Source of the DNA: Hermatobates lingyangjiaoensis
Lineage: Eukaryota > Arthropoda > Insecta > Hemiptera > Hermatobatidae
DNA length: 64,000 bases
Reading direction: 5' to 3'
NCBI GenBank assembly: GCA_026182355.1
Contig: JAPFBL010000035.1
Location: 3,105,501-3,169,500, forward strand
A program made the position numbers and the translations under genes. Shown here one piece after another: positions 1-12,187 of this stretch; the stretch's first letter is position 1, and every line of letters starts with the position of its first letter. Under the pieces are notes generated by a model. The model was not told the origin of the DNA. It saw only the letters and a program-made list of their open reading frames with translations, and did no database searches.

Positions 1-96
1 GCTTACTCCATATTTGATGTTGTTCTACCTCTGCTGCCCAGCATAGAGAAAATACCAGGGTCTCACAGTCCACCAACTTCCAGTTCTACCTATAAG
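1..96 (+). CDS. Unrecognised gene, exon n-4 (partial at left edge)
   Basis: Open from the first base (AYSIFDVVLP...) and ending STYK before a GTTAGC donor at 97. The following intron is only 75 nt. The exon may extend left of the window. Confidence 0.6.
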
Positions 97-3000
97 GTTA
101 GCTAACCTTCCTTCCTTTTCTACCTAACCTAGTCGTATCGGAATCAGGCATTCCAAGTGTGGTGTTCACAGAATACTCCCCAAGTGGACGAGGAAGGGTT
201 CATTCTAGTTGGGAAGAAGTCCCATTACCATCGAACAGGTGTCAAGGATTTGAAGAAACCTCTTTGTTTTCAGGTAATTACTTTAAATTAAACTTTAACT
301 ATAATCAATATCAAAACTAAACATATTTTTAAAACTATTTTTTTTAACAAGTTTTATACAAATAAACATATTTTATTAGTGGCAAACAAAGAGTGGAGTA
401 GCCTCCTGGCCGTTGATATTCCGTTAATCTTCAAAATTTTAGAAACTCCCAAAATATTTATTTTCATGGAATTACAATCAAGGATTTGATTTTAGACTAC
501 TGTTATTAGTCCCAGACTTTCATTTTAGTACTTAATACTGTAATATATTTATTTACGCCATACAGCCGTCATCAAAGAAAACCAAAGATTTTCAAAACTA
601 AATATATAATTCGTCATAAAAGAAATGGTTAAATTCAATCAACTGACTACGCAAACAAATCTAATAAACTTCAACCCCTTTAAAAATCTAGTTTTGAAAA
701 ATTTAAAATAAATTTATTTTTAATTTGCAAAATTTACAGTTGAAAAATCTGTGTAAAAATAGTATTACGCACATAAAACATAAAAACACTTACAATCTAA
801 AAAACTCATTTTGGTGTAAAATTTCAGATTTCTTGTTGGTTTTAATTATTTTAATTTTTTGCTCTTTTTCCTTCCTGAAAATGCCGCACCCTGGCACGTG
901 CCACCCGCTCCCCTTGCTACGACACTGACAGCAAAGGCATAGTCAGTGTCAGGGCCGGCTAGCTGATAGGATATAATTCAGGGTCTTAATTCTTCAACTC
1001 TAAAGTTAAGTTATTTTTACCATATTGACTGCAAGAATTCTTTCAGTTTATGGAATTTCCGTATTATTTACCATGAATATAAGCGTGTAACTTATTGCTG
1101 GTGATCAGCATTCAGATGTCATACTAATTAAACTTCTGTAAAATAGTTGATAACTTCCTATTTTATCTTGCAAATTAGGGTGAAATATTATCTAACTTCT
1201 ATCTTTTTTGTGGCCATTTCAAATGAATATCGTTATTGTCCAGCAAATGTTGATTGTGTGTCTCTTAATATTCAAGTATAAAATCCAACGTACTGTGAAA
1301 TACTGCGGGAAAGGAAACATTTTGTTTAATAAAACAGGTATTAAGTATGCGATCGCTTTAATATTATTATAAATAGATGAAAATCATTAAATCCTTCTCG
1401 AATGACATCCTTTGTCAAAATATATTAGTATAAATAAAACAGACTTGAACGATGAAAAAATGATCCAGAGCGGGCTAAAATGGTACACCACTATAATCTC
1501 TTAAGTTTCTGTTGAACTGTTGTACAAAACTTAGAGATAATAAATAACAGCTGATTATATTTGAAGCTTATTTCTGAACGAGTTTATGACTTTTTTAAAT
1601 CGGGGTTACCCTCCAAAACTGGTATTCACCTGTGCCATGATATATTATTTTCCTCTACTCGGAAATCCGACCTCACTTCTGCACGCCACTGGACATAATG
1701 AATGTTTATTTCTCCTAAAGGGAGCCAGGTTAGCTCAATGGTAACGCGCTCACCTCTGGACTGGTAGTTCTGAGGTTCAATACCCACCCTGGCCCTCTGT
1801 TGGGAAGTAAATAAATCTGAGCATGTCCTCTCTCGGAGAGGACCTCAAACCGTCAGAACCGAGCCTGTACGATGTCAGGTACTCGTTAAAGCTCCCTACT
1901 CCTCTGTATACAGTTGGGTTAGGCAAAATTTAGGACTTCCAATGTAAAATCAATCTTCATTGTTTGGTATCAATCACAAAGGACCAATGTGTGTTCCCTG
2001 TGAGACTGCCATTACAACCTAATATAACTTGATTCTCCTGAAATTACTGAAAGATTTTCATATTTTGTAATGTCTCTCATGCTTCTAACTGAAAACACAA
2101 TATATATTAGATCCAAATCTGTTATCACTAAATCTAAGAGAACATTTTTACTCAATAATTCATATTTCTGGTTTATATATTTTTTTTTAAATTCGTTTGT
2201 AACCTGCTTTGTATTATTTCATCAGCACTAAATAGAAATATTTTATATTGACAGGGAAGTGGGCCTGGAAAACCAGCTGAAATGTTCACTCCTCCAGAAT
2301 CGCCGCTCTCTAGAGGTAACTTACATGATGTCTTAAAAGGTGTTGCATCTTAAATTCCTATGATCAAATCTAGTGTTTCCTTTAGGAAACATTATTAAAG
2401 GAAAGAATATTTCCTGACACACATTACAGTTATTAATCTACAATGAATTGTTTAAACATAATAGTAAGTGAGAATGTCAATTTCTGTTCTATAGATAAAT
2501 GTTAGTTTGTAATCCATTTCTATGGATTAGGTTCAAATGGATATGCTGCTGTCCTCAAAGGGAACCCGCCTCCACCAAAGCCATCTGAATTTCCGAAATT
2601 ACAAGATCTCCCAGGTCAGTTAATAGTTTGTAATCTACAAATTCATGGATTTGATTTGAAAAATGTTTAATATATATTGGAAAATAGCATTTACAAAAAA
2701 TACTTAACAAGTTTCCATTTAAGTATTTTAAAATGTGTTTTCACATTTCTGGTTATTGATGATCTACATTAAAGTTCTAGTAAATTGGAATTTGTTTCAA
2801 TTAAACAAATTAACGTGAGTCAAAATAATAGAAAGTAGCCTTTTCAAAAAAAGTTTTCATTTGTGAAAATAAGTGTTTTCACATTTCTATGTATAGACGA
2901 TCTACATTAAATTCCAAGTGAAAAGGAATTTATTCCAATTAAACTAATAATGTAAGTCAGTAGCACGTGCCCGCGATGGAAACTAGCAGACGTGCCCGTC

Positions 3001-6000
3001 TTGACAAAAATTCAGAGAATATACATGGTATTCCAAAATATTATTAGCAATTATAGAATAGTAGAAAATATTATTACTAGTACAGTCCATAAGCTAACAT
3101 TAGATCTGGACTTTCTTTTACATTTTGCAGCTTTAGATTCTGAGCTCAAATTTGATTTTATTCTAGACATACTTGTTATTTAGCCCACTGGTAGGTAGGA
3201 CTCACTTCTTTAAAGCAACCTAATTATGATGAACGCAAACGAAATTAAAATCAATTAAGAATACCTGCTTGCCACAGTATCAGGCACCAAAAAATAAATG
3301 TATATTTTTATTTAGCTATATACCTGTATACCTGTGTAGCTAGCCAGACATGGCTTAAAAAGCCTATAACTTCGCTTCTTCTTTGAATTTCCAATCCATT
3401 CAAATCTTAGCCTTTAACTTAGACATACACAAAATATTGTCAAAGTTACAGCCTGCTACGACTTATGGTGGCTGAGTTTCCTTGTAACAAAATGTTTAGC
3501 CAAAAAACCCCTTTTATTTATAAAGATAACTTTTAAAAAAAAATTATCTATATGTGTTTTTACATTTCTATATATAGACAATCTACACTAAATTGCAAGT
3601 GAATTGGAATTCGCCCAATGAAACAATCGTTAAAAAACGAATGCATTTAAACCGATTGACATAAGGTTATTCATGTATTTATGTTTAAAGACATGGATTT
3701 AAAAAAGAATAGTTTTTAACAATTACCATTAATTATCCTAACCGTTTTTAATTTCACCAGTGAAATGAAGCCATTTTAAATAGTTTAAATTTATTTTATT
3801 TATAAATTGATTCTTAAATTGACATACAATTAATATAAGTTGCTCTGTAAGAGTGAATGTCGAAGTGCAATTAATGGTAAACGCTAACTTATGTTTTTTT
3901 AAAATATTTTGAGCGCTTAGATGATGTCATAGAGAAAAATGTATCGAATAAAAGTCGTCTGCAGGTGGTATCCGACTTAGGACAGCGTTGAGTCCGACAG
4001 ACCCGGAGTAAGTAGGGTCATTAGGATCCTACACAATATGACCGGCACTACGGTTATACTCTAGCATGCACAATGCCAGCTGCATTTCTAAGTAACCTTT
4101 ACAATTGAATTATATTATATACAAGCTGTTTACTATTTCTTTATCAGTTTTATGCATTTTTATATAATGTTATCTTAGTTTATTATTTTAGACGGTATCA
4201 CCTCTCTCTCTATATCTAGTATTTTTTTTTTAAGATAAATTTGTCTTAATTTCTTGACCATTTTATTGACAGTTGGTTTATCAATTTTATGCATTTTAAT
4301 TTCATTTTTATAATTTTATCCTATACATTTACAATTTTCTTGATAAGTATTGAATTTATTGGCAGTCGAAAGTAAATAATTATTTTTTCAAAAGTTAATA
4401 GGTGGTTTAAGTTAATGCACTTTTAGTAATAAAACAGTTTAGAAAGATGAGAATATCTCAATTGTTGATAGTTTATAAGTTTAAGTTAAAACGAATATTT
4501 TGAATCTGAGTGGCTATTTGATAACGAATGACAGATAAGGGCGTTTCAAGTGTCAAGGAGGGATCCTCTTTGATATACATTGAGAAAAAACTCAGTATGG
4601 ACTGACCAGTTAACTAATTTATGAGAATGATAAGATAATGTTTAAACCTGTAAACCACCTAGTAAACCGGATAAGAAGACATAACCGGTCGCGGGTAAGC
4701 AGAGGTCGTCCTAAGTCGGATACCAACTGTTAACAATATTTGTAATCGACTAAGTGTTCTTTATTTTCTCTCAAATCATTTGTTGTTGATATGATTGTAG
4801 CCAGGGAAAGTGATCGAACAAAAAGCACTAAAAATGTGACTTCTTGTGAATTATATCATTTTTCAAATTGTATGTGAACTCATTTTTATAGATTTTTTTA
4901 CACCAGAACCTAATCTGATACGTGATATCCCTCCCGTCAAGTTGAATATCGTCTGGGCATTTTAATAGTTATAGATGTTTTACTAGAATTCTGTTGCTAG
5001 TTTGGAGTTAGCATTTATTTTTACTTTACTATAAGTAAATATTAGTAATCGTGAAAACATTTGATCTCCAGATTTTGATGGAATTACATGCTTTGAGGTC
5101 CCAGAAGTCGTTTTATGAAGTTTTTTCGATGATGTGTGTGCGTGTGGGTGGGGTTATGTATCCTAAGTTTGTTCCACGCTACGGTCCAGAATCTTTGATG
5201 GATCAAATTGATATTTTACACAATAATGGGTCTAATAGTGTAGATGAGCCCTATTGCTTGGTAACGATTATGTGTGATAGGAAAGTCACTTTTTTGCCTA
5301 AAACCTGTTTTACTCTCTCCTAACCTACTTTTTCCTACTACTAATAATGGAGTTTTGAAAATTTGGCATTATCTTTGAGGCCACAAATGCAAAAACTAAA
5401 AATATTTAAATTTTTAAAACGACAAGAAATATTTTTTTTTTTAATAAAATATAAAAATTCTGACTTGTATCAATCTGCGAGCGATACAATCCACACAGTT
5501 TGACTGATCAAAATGAAACTATACCTAAAAATATAATCTTTTTTTTTTTTGAAAAGAGAATAGAACAACTGTGGAGGATAAGTGAGATAATTTTCTTCTC
5601 AGTAGTATACTGAATAGCCTGTTTTGACTTTGATTTGAGTATGTAAAACTAGCTAACTACTAATATATTTTTTTGTCAATATACATTCACTGCAACCATA
5701 TATAGAGTGCAGCACTCAGGAAAAAGATAATAGTAAAAAGGAAATGATGGCTCAGAGTGAATTGGTAGATACAATTTTTGACAAATGGAAAAAAAAGTGA
5801 TTTTTATTAACATTAGGAAGCCATAAAATTCCCAGTACAATAAAAGAACAAAAATGTAAAACATAATTCAAAATTGAAAACATTCTTTGAAAAATAATAA
5901 ATGTTATTATGATACATCTTAAATAAAAAATTATCTTAAATTGACATTTTTTCTTAGATGTTTCTGACATTTTTCAGACAAAATAGGAATATTTTCATGT

Positions 6001-9000
6001 TTTAAATGGGAAAATTTGTCTTCAATATCCAATGTTGATGGAGGTAAGGTCAACTGTATAAGAGATCCACTGGCTATAGAAACAAAAGTCATGTTCTCCT
6101 GTAAGATATCATTTCGTAACACGAAAGCTAGACTTTCGCTTTTCAAAAATGTTATTACTGCTGTAGTTATAATGATATTATATGCATCAGTAGTGTGATA
6201 TAAACTAATTAGGGTATATATTGATAAGTGGATCAGTCACTATCTGTACTACCTACAGGAATGAAAGACTAGTAAACATCTCCCATTAGGACATTTATAT
6301 TATGCCTAAATATAACATTATATATTATACACTCAAGAAGTATGATATTATGTTTATTTACGGTAAAGTTGAGTGTAGGCCACTCTTTTTTTTTTTTTTA
6401 TAATACATAACATGGGAGAATGCCTTTTTGGTGCTACTTTAGCTTGAGGTCTATCACACTTTAGTGTGAGATCTTCCTCCCATTAGCACTTTTGCGTGAG
6501 GTCTTCAATAGTTTTTCTCACTCATAGGCTATACTTGTAACATTGGTTTTTTTATATAATAAACTTCACCATAATAAAATAAATAATTAAAAAACAATCC
6601 TTTTCATAGCAAATTTGTAATCTTTGGATTCAATTTTAAACTTTTAGAATCTGTACCCCAGTTTCAGCCAATTTTAGAATTGCAACTATCTAGTGTATAA
6701 TTTCTACCACTGTTTATTGTGAAATTATGCTATATTGTATTCATATATTTCATATATATTTTTCTTTATTGAGGTTTGCTCCAACTTTAAACAATAAACA
6801 CCTTTAAGCCAATGTTGGTCCATGTTTGTAGATATCATCAGAGTTTAGTATTTTTCTATTATAATGCCATGAAGGTGTCCACAAATCAGGGCTGTGGAGT
6901 CGGAAGAAATCAGCCGACTCCAACTCCTCACCTATTTATTAATTGAATACATGGAAATTACATAAAATGATAAAACATGATTAATTAGTCCAAGTAGAAT
7001 TTTTCCCTCCTGAGAAGGACATTGAGCATTTGATGGTAGAACACAAAATTTCTAGTTTAATACAAAATATCTGGCCTTGCCTGTTCAGTGTTTACTTTAC
7101 AATACTATAAATAAATATAATGTCAAGCTTCTTGGTTATTTAATGTCCTATTTAGACATAATATAAATGCCTAAATAGGAGACGATTATTAGTCTTTCAT
7201 TTCTGGCGGCCGATTCAATCAAGAACCTTGTCTATAAGGAGGCTGTTCGTTCGGCTATGACTTATGGATTATACCATACTTATACTTATACATCTTATAC
7301 TTAGAGCTGCACCATCGAACAAGGCTTGTATTCAGATCGTTCAAAATAAGTGTGTCCGCCTTATAGCCAGGGTTCCTTGGTACTCCTGAAATGTGGATAT
7401 TTACCATGATTTGAAAATGGAATCCATAGATAGTTACATCACCCTATTTACTATGTCAATGAAGACAATAAATTACCTACTCATCCAGACCTCCTTGTAC
7501 AAGCTCTCAATCCTGCCGCCAACCTTCCTCAATCTCACTGAACAATTACTTCATCTACTGACTATTTTTTCAATTCATGGCTAAAAACAGTTTGGACTTC
7601 TCAAAACTATAACCCATAGGACCACATGACCGCAAATATGACATCATTAATACACAAACGAACTTCATATTCGTCATGAATTACTGACAGTCCAAGTTAT
7701 AGTAGCACAGTAATCAAGCAGTAGAAGGACTCTGGTCTGGAACTTCAAGTTACGACGTCCACTATGTTGCGCAGATATATTCGTTGGTCGTTGGATTCTT
7801 GGCGGTAGTACAGATAGTGATTGAACCAGTTATCAATAAAAAAGCTTATTTTGGTATATCACACAACTGAACGCATAGTATCATTGGTATTACCACAGCA
7901 GTAATAAAACTTTTTGTAAAGAAAAAGGAAAAAAAACGTGTTACGAAACAATCTTTTATAGGAGTACTTGGCTTTTGTTCCCATATCCAGTGAGACATAT
8001 TAGGTCTCACTCATGACCATCTGAAACATTACATGTCCAGTGGATCTGTTGCATTTAATGCTGTTTGTCTGACTACCTTCTACATTGAAGAATTAAGCCA
8101 AAGTTTTCGTTTGGAGACTTCAAAATATTCCTATTTTGTTTGACAAATGTCAGAAACATTCAACAAAATATATTACCGAGAAATTAGATTAAAATTAGTA
8201 TCCGTTTTGTAATATATAACAACAAAGTCCGTTCTTTATACTACAATATTACCCAAAGATAATACCATAATGTAAACACAAGAAAATATACATCCGATAT
8301 TAAGTTTAGTTCGAGGGTGCAACATATAGATTGATAGTAGTATTTTGTTAGACAAATGCATCATACCATGGAAAGAATAAAAATTATAAGTTTGATTGGC
8401 GGACATTTTTTAAATGTTAAATTTTATTCTTCTTACATCTCATATTAGGTCATTAAATCATTTCAAATTATTTCATTAAACCTTTAAACATCAACTAGAC
8501 TACCTGTGACCCGTTGGGTCACATAACCTTTTTAATACAGTCATGTTTACATAAATACAGAAAAATTCTAAATTACATTATTTCTAAAAAAGAGGAAAAT
8601 TAACATATTTTTAAAACAGTTCTCTTTATTTACCATTTTTTGTACGATTTAAATTTTGCAAAAAAAAACTTTAATGTCTTCTTTTTGTTTGACCCTATTG
8701 AGAGTAACATGTAATTGGCCATGCTGAAATGCTGTTTTACATCAATTAACTAAAACTTTCTGTAGAGTCTCTCCTTGAGACTTATGAATAGTCATGGCGA
8801 ATGATAACTGAATTGGAAATTGAATCCTTAAGAAAGCAATGTTCTCCTCTTCAGATAAAACAATTTTCAATTTTGGAATTAAAACTAAACTATTTCCCCG
8901 TAACACCATGATGCGATAATTTTATAAACAATGACATTATCATAAAGTTCCTCAGTTATTAGTCCTGTTCTATTACACAAGCGCTGTGGATCAATGTTTC

Positions 9001-11022
9001 TCAAACATACACACGACAGAAACTTCTTTTTTGAGTTCTAGCTTATGTTGGAACAATCCAGACAACTCTAGTGAGTCAAAAAATTCTTGAGAGTAATATG
9101 TGGGTTCTGTTTCTACACAAACACACACGAGTTATATTACAGATATTGTTTAATTTCTCCTGGAAATTATTCAATGAACCTATGATTAATTTCATTATGT
9201 GTCTGGTTAAACTTATATAGAATTTTCTGTGAACAATATTTGTGGATTGGCGAATGAAGAGTAAATGAATTTAATACACTAATCAACATAATGTGCACGG
9301 ATAAACATGTCTTCGGGCAGTAATAATCTCTTTGTTTTCATTCTTTTCAACTCTGTCTTCAAGAATATTTATCAGAAATTTAGAGTATTCCTCATCTACT
9401 TCTTGAACTCTCATATTGCTAGTTAAATGTAATTTAGTAAATTAGCGCTACAAGTAAGACTGATACATCATTATATATATCATCATCAGTTCCTCTCTTG
9501 ACAACTGGAAGAAGTCGTCAATTCCTGATAGGTTACAGCCAATGCAATTAGTCCTGATGTCCTTAATTTCGAGAGAATAGTTTTATTTAGAACTTTCTTG
9601 TTCCTTCCGATGCATGGGCGCCATCCGTTACTCTATCATTTTTATTGAAATAGATATATCAAAAGAAGAAAATATAGGCATTATGGCAAACTGTTTTTTG
9701 ATTACTGACATAATTTTGTGCTGTTAATATTTTTCTTATATTATTTGATAATTTCTAAAACTTATGTTAACTATAATAATTATCATTTATTGATATATTA
9801 AATAATTATTTCATATTCTCGTCGATTATTCATTAAATTTTTTCTTTATAAATTTATTATAATTAAATCATTATAATTTAGGTCTAAAAACTATTATTTA
9901 ATCTTTCGTCGTCATTTATATCACATTTTGGAAGCTCATTGTACAAAAGTCCTTCAGGCGCAAGAGCGCTGGATCTCCAATAAGAAGGTTGTGGGCTAGA
10001 TTCCCACCAAATTTCTAATTTGATCAATTTAGAGCGTGTGCAAATATTTAAACGCGAACATCAGAGTTTTATATGAGTTTATAGATAAAAAGATTTTATT
10101 TCAATGTATTCTGTTAGAAAATTTCCAACTCAATATAAACAGTGTAAACAAGTCCGACAGGTGTAGCAGGTGATCCATTAGTCCAGGCTGAATATTCAGT
10201 TATTATAGTTTTATTGCACTTTGGGGTAATTGAAAGTTCACGAATTTTTCTTTATAATTTTCTAATTATTATTAGCATTATTATTACAAAATACTAATTC
10301 TGTTATTAGCCACTTGTCATCTCTTTTAATAATAAAAAGATGTGTTGGAGTCGGAGTAGGATTCGGCTGTTAAAAAATAGAGGAAACGGAGTCGGAGTTG
10401 GCTCTGATATGTCTGACTGCACTGTCCTGCTACAAATGTAGACGAAACATTAGCTTAAAGACCTCACGCTGAAGTAGCACCCTCTAGGGTGGACATGCTA
10501 TAGACATTAGGTTTTACCTGGGTAGTCTACATATGGCGATAGACCTCACGCTAAAGTAGCACCCTCTAGGGTGGACATGCTATGGACATTAGGTTTTACC
10601 TGGGTAGTCTACATATGGTGATAGACCTCACGCTAAAGTAGCACCCACTAGGGTGGACATGCTATAGACATTAGGTTTTACCTGGGTAGTCTACATATGG
10701 CGATAGACCACACGCTAAAGTTGCTCCACTTTTTTTTGTATACGTTTAGTAAAGCATGTTATGTAATAATATTATGTAACATACTCTAGACATAATACAT
10801 AAACTGTAAAACTTACGTCTTTATCTCTGTTTCAATAGACTCATGGTAAATTTTACCAAGTAGTTTTGTAATTTCTGTAGTGATTTTATATTTATTAATA
10901 TTATTTTTGCAGGAAAAATTAAAGAAAAGCCTGTGGTAGCAGTCACTGAAACCAGAGAGGATCATTCCTGGCCATCTCTGAGTAAATCAGCCTCGCGAAA
11001 AAACAGGAAAAACCGCAAATAG
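1..11022 (+). CDS. 3' part of an unrecognised gene (five exons)
   Basis: Five segments join in one frame: 1-96, 172-273, 2255-2315, 2531-2614 and 10913-11022, giving 150 codons and a TAG stop. Every junction has GT..AG and the phases agree (0, 0, 1, 1), which is hard to get by chance. The encoded tail is hydrophilic and probably disordered. It has a DEEGFILVGKK segment, a Ser/Pro-rich stretch (TPPESPLS), a proline run (NPPPPKPSEFPKL), then EDHSWPSLSKS and a very basic end (RKNRKNRK). This looks like the low-complexity C-terminus of an intracellular, perhaps RNA-linked, protein, but I do not recognise the family. The gene starts left of the window. It is the only gene here on the + strand and converges on JHBP gene 1. 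Its last intron (2615-10912) is bloated by nested transposons. Confidence 0.75.
172..273 (+). CDS. Unrecognised gene, exon n-3
   Basis: 34 codons between a TTCACAG acceptor and a CAG/GTAATT donor, phase 0 at both sides. Encodes NTPQVDEEGFILVGKKSH and ends KKPLCFQ. Confidence 0.65.
274..2254. other. Intron of the unrecognised gene
   Basis: AT-rich intron. It holds one tRNA-derived SINE (1721-2030); I see nothing else recognisable. Confidence 0.6.
1721..2030 (+). repeat. tRNA-derived SINE, copy 1
   Basis: The head carries a pol III A box (TTAGCTCAATGGTAACG) and a B box (GGTTCAATACC) at tRNA-like spacing. The body has hallmarks shared by all copies here: a paired CTCTCGGAGAGGAC segment, GTACGATGTCAGGTACTCG, CCCTACTC, and a tail with CAACCTAA. 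Other copies are near 16609, 24935, 26393, 39704, 46121 (-) and 59481 (-). Confidence 0.85.
2255..2315 (+). CDS. Unrecognised gene, exon n-2
   Basis: 61 nt between TTGACAG and GTAACT; encodes GSGPGKPAEMFTPPESPLSR, and leaves phase 1. Confidence 0.65.
2531..2614 (+). CDS. Unrecognised gene, exon n-1
   Basis: 84 nt between a GGATTAG acceptor and a GTCAGT donor, phase 1 to phase 1. Proline-rich: SNGYAAVLKGNPPPPKP, then SEFPKLQDLP. Confidence 0.65.
2983..3540 (-). mobile_element. Helitron fragment with 3' end
   Basis: On the - strand it ends with a short GC hairpin (CAAGACGGGCACGTCTG) followed by CTAG and then T at 2983, the classic Helitron 3' end inserted before T. Bases 3300-3520 match the 5'-proximal part of the Helitrons at 20030-20376 and 53205 (cf. 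CATAACTTCGCTTCT, GGTGGCTGAGTTTCC). The exact 5' TC end was not found, and no helicase coding remains. Confidence 0.6.
3966..4725. mobile_element. Possible DNA transposon/MITE with 18-bp TIRs
   Basis: An 18-bp perfect inverted repeat, TGGTATCCGACTTAGGAC, sits at 3966-3983 and complementary at 4708-4725. The 720 bp between is AT-rich and non-coding. I see no clear target duplication, so the class is open. Confidence 0.4.
5020..6395 (+). mobile_element. TIR repeat family A, copy 1
   Basis: The left end carries ACTTTACTATAAGTAAA and the right end its complement, followed by the conserved word TGAGTGTAGGCCACT. Other copies lie at 40213-41778 and 56203-57868, inside the 18.0-21.1 kb palindrome, and as fragments elsewhere. 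A shared internal landmark is a GATGATGTGTGTG tract. A 90-codon ORF at 5051-5323 is not kept open in the other copies, so I do not call a gene. Probably a non-autonomous DNA transposon; the superfamily is not identified. Confidence 0.6.
6420..6886. other. Left flank of the hAT element
   Basis: AT-rich. It contains one inverted relative (6436-6458, TAGCTTGAGGTCTATC) of the 82-bp tandem repeat found beyond the element's other end. Confidence 0.4.
7195..7600 (+). pseudogene. Jockey-like LINE reverse transcriptase, C-terminal remnant
   Basis: Frames must be switched to read NLVYKEAVRSAMTYGLYH, then CIQNKCVRLIARV with PWYS, a stop, and NVDIYHDLKMESIDSYI. These match the region after the RT domain of Jockey-type elements (MTYG...QNK.LR.I..APW). 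Stops and frameshifts show it is dead. Confidence 0.65.
7690..8300 (-). repeat. TIR repeat family A fragment
   Basis: Complementary to the 3' half of copy 1: CACAGCAGTAATAA, GTTACGAAACAATC and ATTCCTATTTTGTTTGACAA match 5970-6180 in reverse. No termini. Confidence 0.5.
8495..9640 (-). mobile_element. Helitron 3' part with decayed helicase
   Basis: The 3' end on the - strand is a hairpin (GTGACCC/GGGTCAC, 8506-8522), then AGGTAGT and CTAG before T. Upstream, a broken Rep-helicase C-terminus reads in pieces: LPVVKRGTDDDIYNDVSV (~9480), LTSNMRVQEVDEEYSKF (~9410), LRNIDPQRLCNRTGLI (~8990), FPIQLSFAMTIHKSQG (~8800) and FQHGQLHVTLNRV (~8720). The order and motifs are those of the Helitron helicase (LCNGTRL, AMTINKSQGQ, HGQLYVALSRV). 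Stops and frameshifts make it inactive. Confidence 0.8.
10130..10250 (-). repeat. TIR repeat family A fragment
   Basis: AGGTGTAGCAGGTGATCCATT followed by a TTTTATTGC tract is the complement of a segment near 40960-41000 of copy 3. Confidence 0.4.
10458..10735. repeat. 82-bp tandem repeat, about 3.4 copies
   Basis: The unit begins AGACCTCACGCTAAAGTAGC and ends GTCTACATATGG(C/T)GAT. The first three units differ at only a few bases. It starts just outside the right end of the hAT element. Confidence 0.85.
10913..11022 (+). CDS. Unrecognised gene, terminal exon with stop
   Basis: Starts after a long pyrimidine-rich TTTTTGCAG acceptor in the phase left by the previous exon. Encodes GKIKEKPVVAVTETREDH, WPSLSKSASRK and a basic NRKNRK end, then TAG. 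Confidence 0.7.
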
Positions 11023-11288
11023 TTTTCACTTTGTTCTGTTTTTTTTTTATCATTATCGTTTGTCTTAGTTGATTTGTTTCTTATACATATAACCATGTAA
11101 GACTTTTTTGTTTTCATTGTCTTTTTATTAAAAATGTGTTCTTGATAGTGATTGTTTTCTGTTAAACAGTTACAGTTCTGAGAAGATAAAGACATTTTTG
11201 TAACAATCAAGTTCAAATGAATAGAGTTGATAGGATGTACAATGAGAGTATTTTCGGAAAATGCTGAGTATCTTTTGTACTAGCAAAA

Positions 11289-11294
11289 AATAAA
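11289..11294 (+). promoter_or_regulatory. Poly(A) signal AATAAA of the unrecognised gene
   Basis: AATAAA lies 267 nt after the TAG stop. It is the first perfect hexamer seen in the putative 3' UTR. Confidence 0.45.
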
Positions 11295-11299
11295 GATAA

Positions 11300-11815
11300 A
11301 AGTAATTAATTACCAACTTTTTAACCGAACGAAGTTTTCCACAGAAACTAAGAGAAAATAAAAGTTGTACTCGTATGATACCACGTATCGATGGCAGTCA
11401 CTAATTCGGCAACTTTGGGACCGGGAGGGTACTGGATTATCAATTTTTTCGGATTAGCGATTGATTAGCATGGGATACAGAAAACCAAGTAACTTCCTAT
11501 TTCAAATTTAAAATACCCCTTATTCGAGCTGTTCGTGAAATGTTTTTGCTTGTTCCTTCACGAGATCACCTGAGAGTTCAACACTTTCATTTTCAAGCAA
11601 CTTAAACCACCTCATCTTCACTTGATCTAGTTGTCAAGGTTTACCTTGTTTCATTAGTTTCCTTTTAAACATCTGTTCTTAGATTCACTGTTAGCAAAAA
11701 AAAACTCTGTAACTTTTCTTTCTCCTTTATATCATAAATTGTTGATGATCCAATGCCATAGAATTCACTATGGCTTTAATTCACTAGAGTGATTAAGAAT
11801 TAATTAATTGACTGC
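11300..11815. other. Intergenic, nothing recognised
   Basis: The 3' flank of the + strand gene. No ORF, repeat or RNA signature that I can support. Confidence 0.4.
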
Positions 11816-11818
11816 TTA

Positions 11819-12187
11819 CATATATATATATATAGGTGTGTTCTCTAATCAGGGTCGGTCAATTTTCCAGGATAAAAAATCGTTGCCAACGTTTCGGTTT
11901 TATTTAAAACATTTTTCATAGGCAGAAGTAAGAATTTTTTAACTAAGAAAATGAAATTTACATTATTTAAAGGAACAACAATGTTAACCGGACAAAACCT
12001 TCGACTAGACTGAAGTCTAGTGAGTGCGCTTGGTTTCCCTCTCTTATCTCTCCTGAAGACGGTTCAAACCGAAAATTAGAGACTGTAAGTGTGTTCTTTT
12101 GATTTCTCTATGTTTCTTTGTCTATATTGAACTATATTTGTCCGTTTTGGATCGTATTTCCAACGAAAAAGTATATATATATATATT
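11819..12187 (-). mobile_element. PLE pseudo-LTR pieces between (TA)n runs
   Basis: From a (TA)n run, 11835-11945 on the - strand carries a GAAACGUUGGCA-type hammerhead-like segment also seen at 37878, 38020 and 49000. Bases 12040-12120 are nearly the same as 51285-51366 (CTGAAGACGGTTCAAACCG...). Bases 12132-12178 are the complement of 51220-51270. Modules of one PLE family are therefore present in shuffled order. Confidence 0.5.

Larger units (their letters stand above)
6887..10429. mobile_element. hAT-type element with nested insertions
   Basis: The left terminus CAGGGCTGTGGAGTCGGA and the right terminus, whose complement begins CAGGACAGTGC and continues into GACTCCGACTCC-rich sequence, form diverged TIRs of the hAT type. 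The flanks are CCACAAAT (6879-6886) and CTACAAAT (10430-10437), an 8-bp target duplication with one mismatch, as expected for hAT. No hAT transposase is visible. The interior is filled with a LINE fragment, a family A fragment and a Helitron. Confidence 0.6.

Noticed and set aside
5051..5323. 90-codon ORF on +
   Set aside because: Lies inside TIR repeat family A, and the same frame is not open in the other copies.
5931..6198. Overlapping 60-71 codon ORFs on both strands
   Set aside because: Inside the family A copy; no motif and no conservation of the frame in the palindrome copies.
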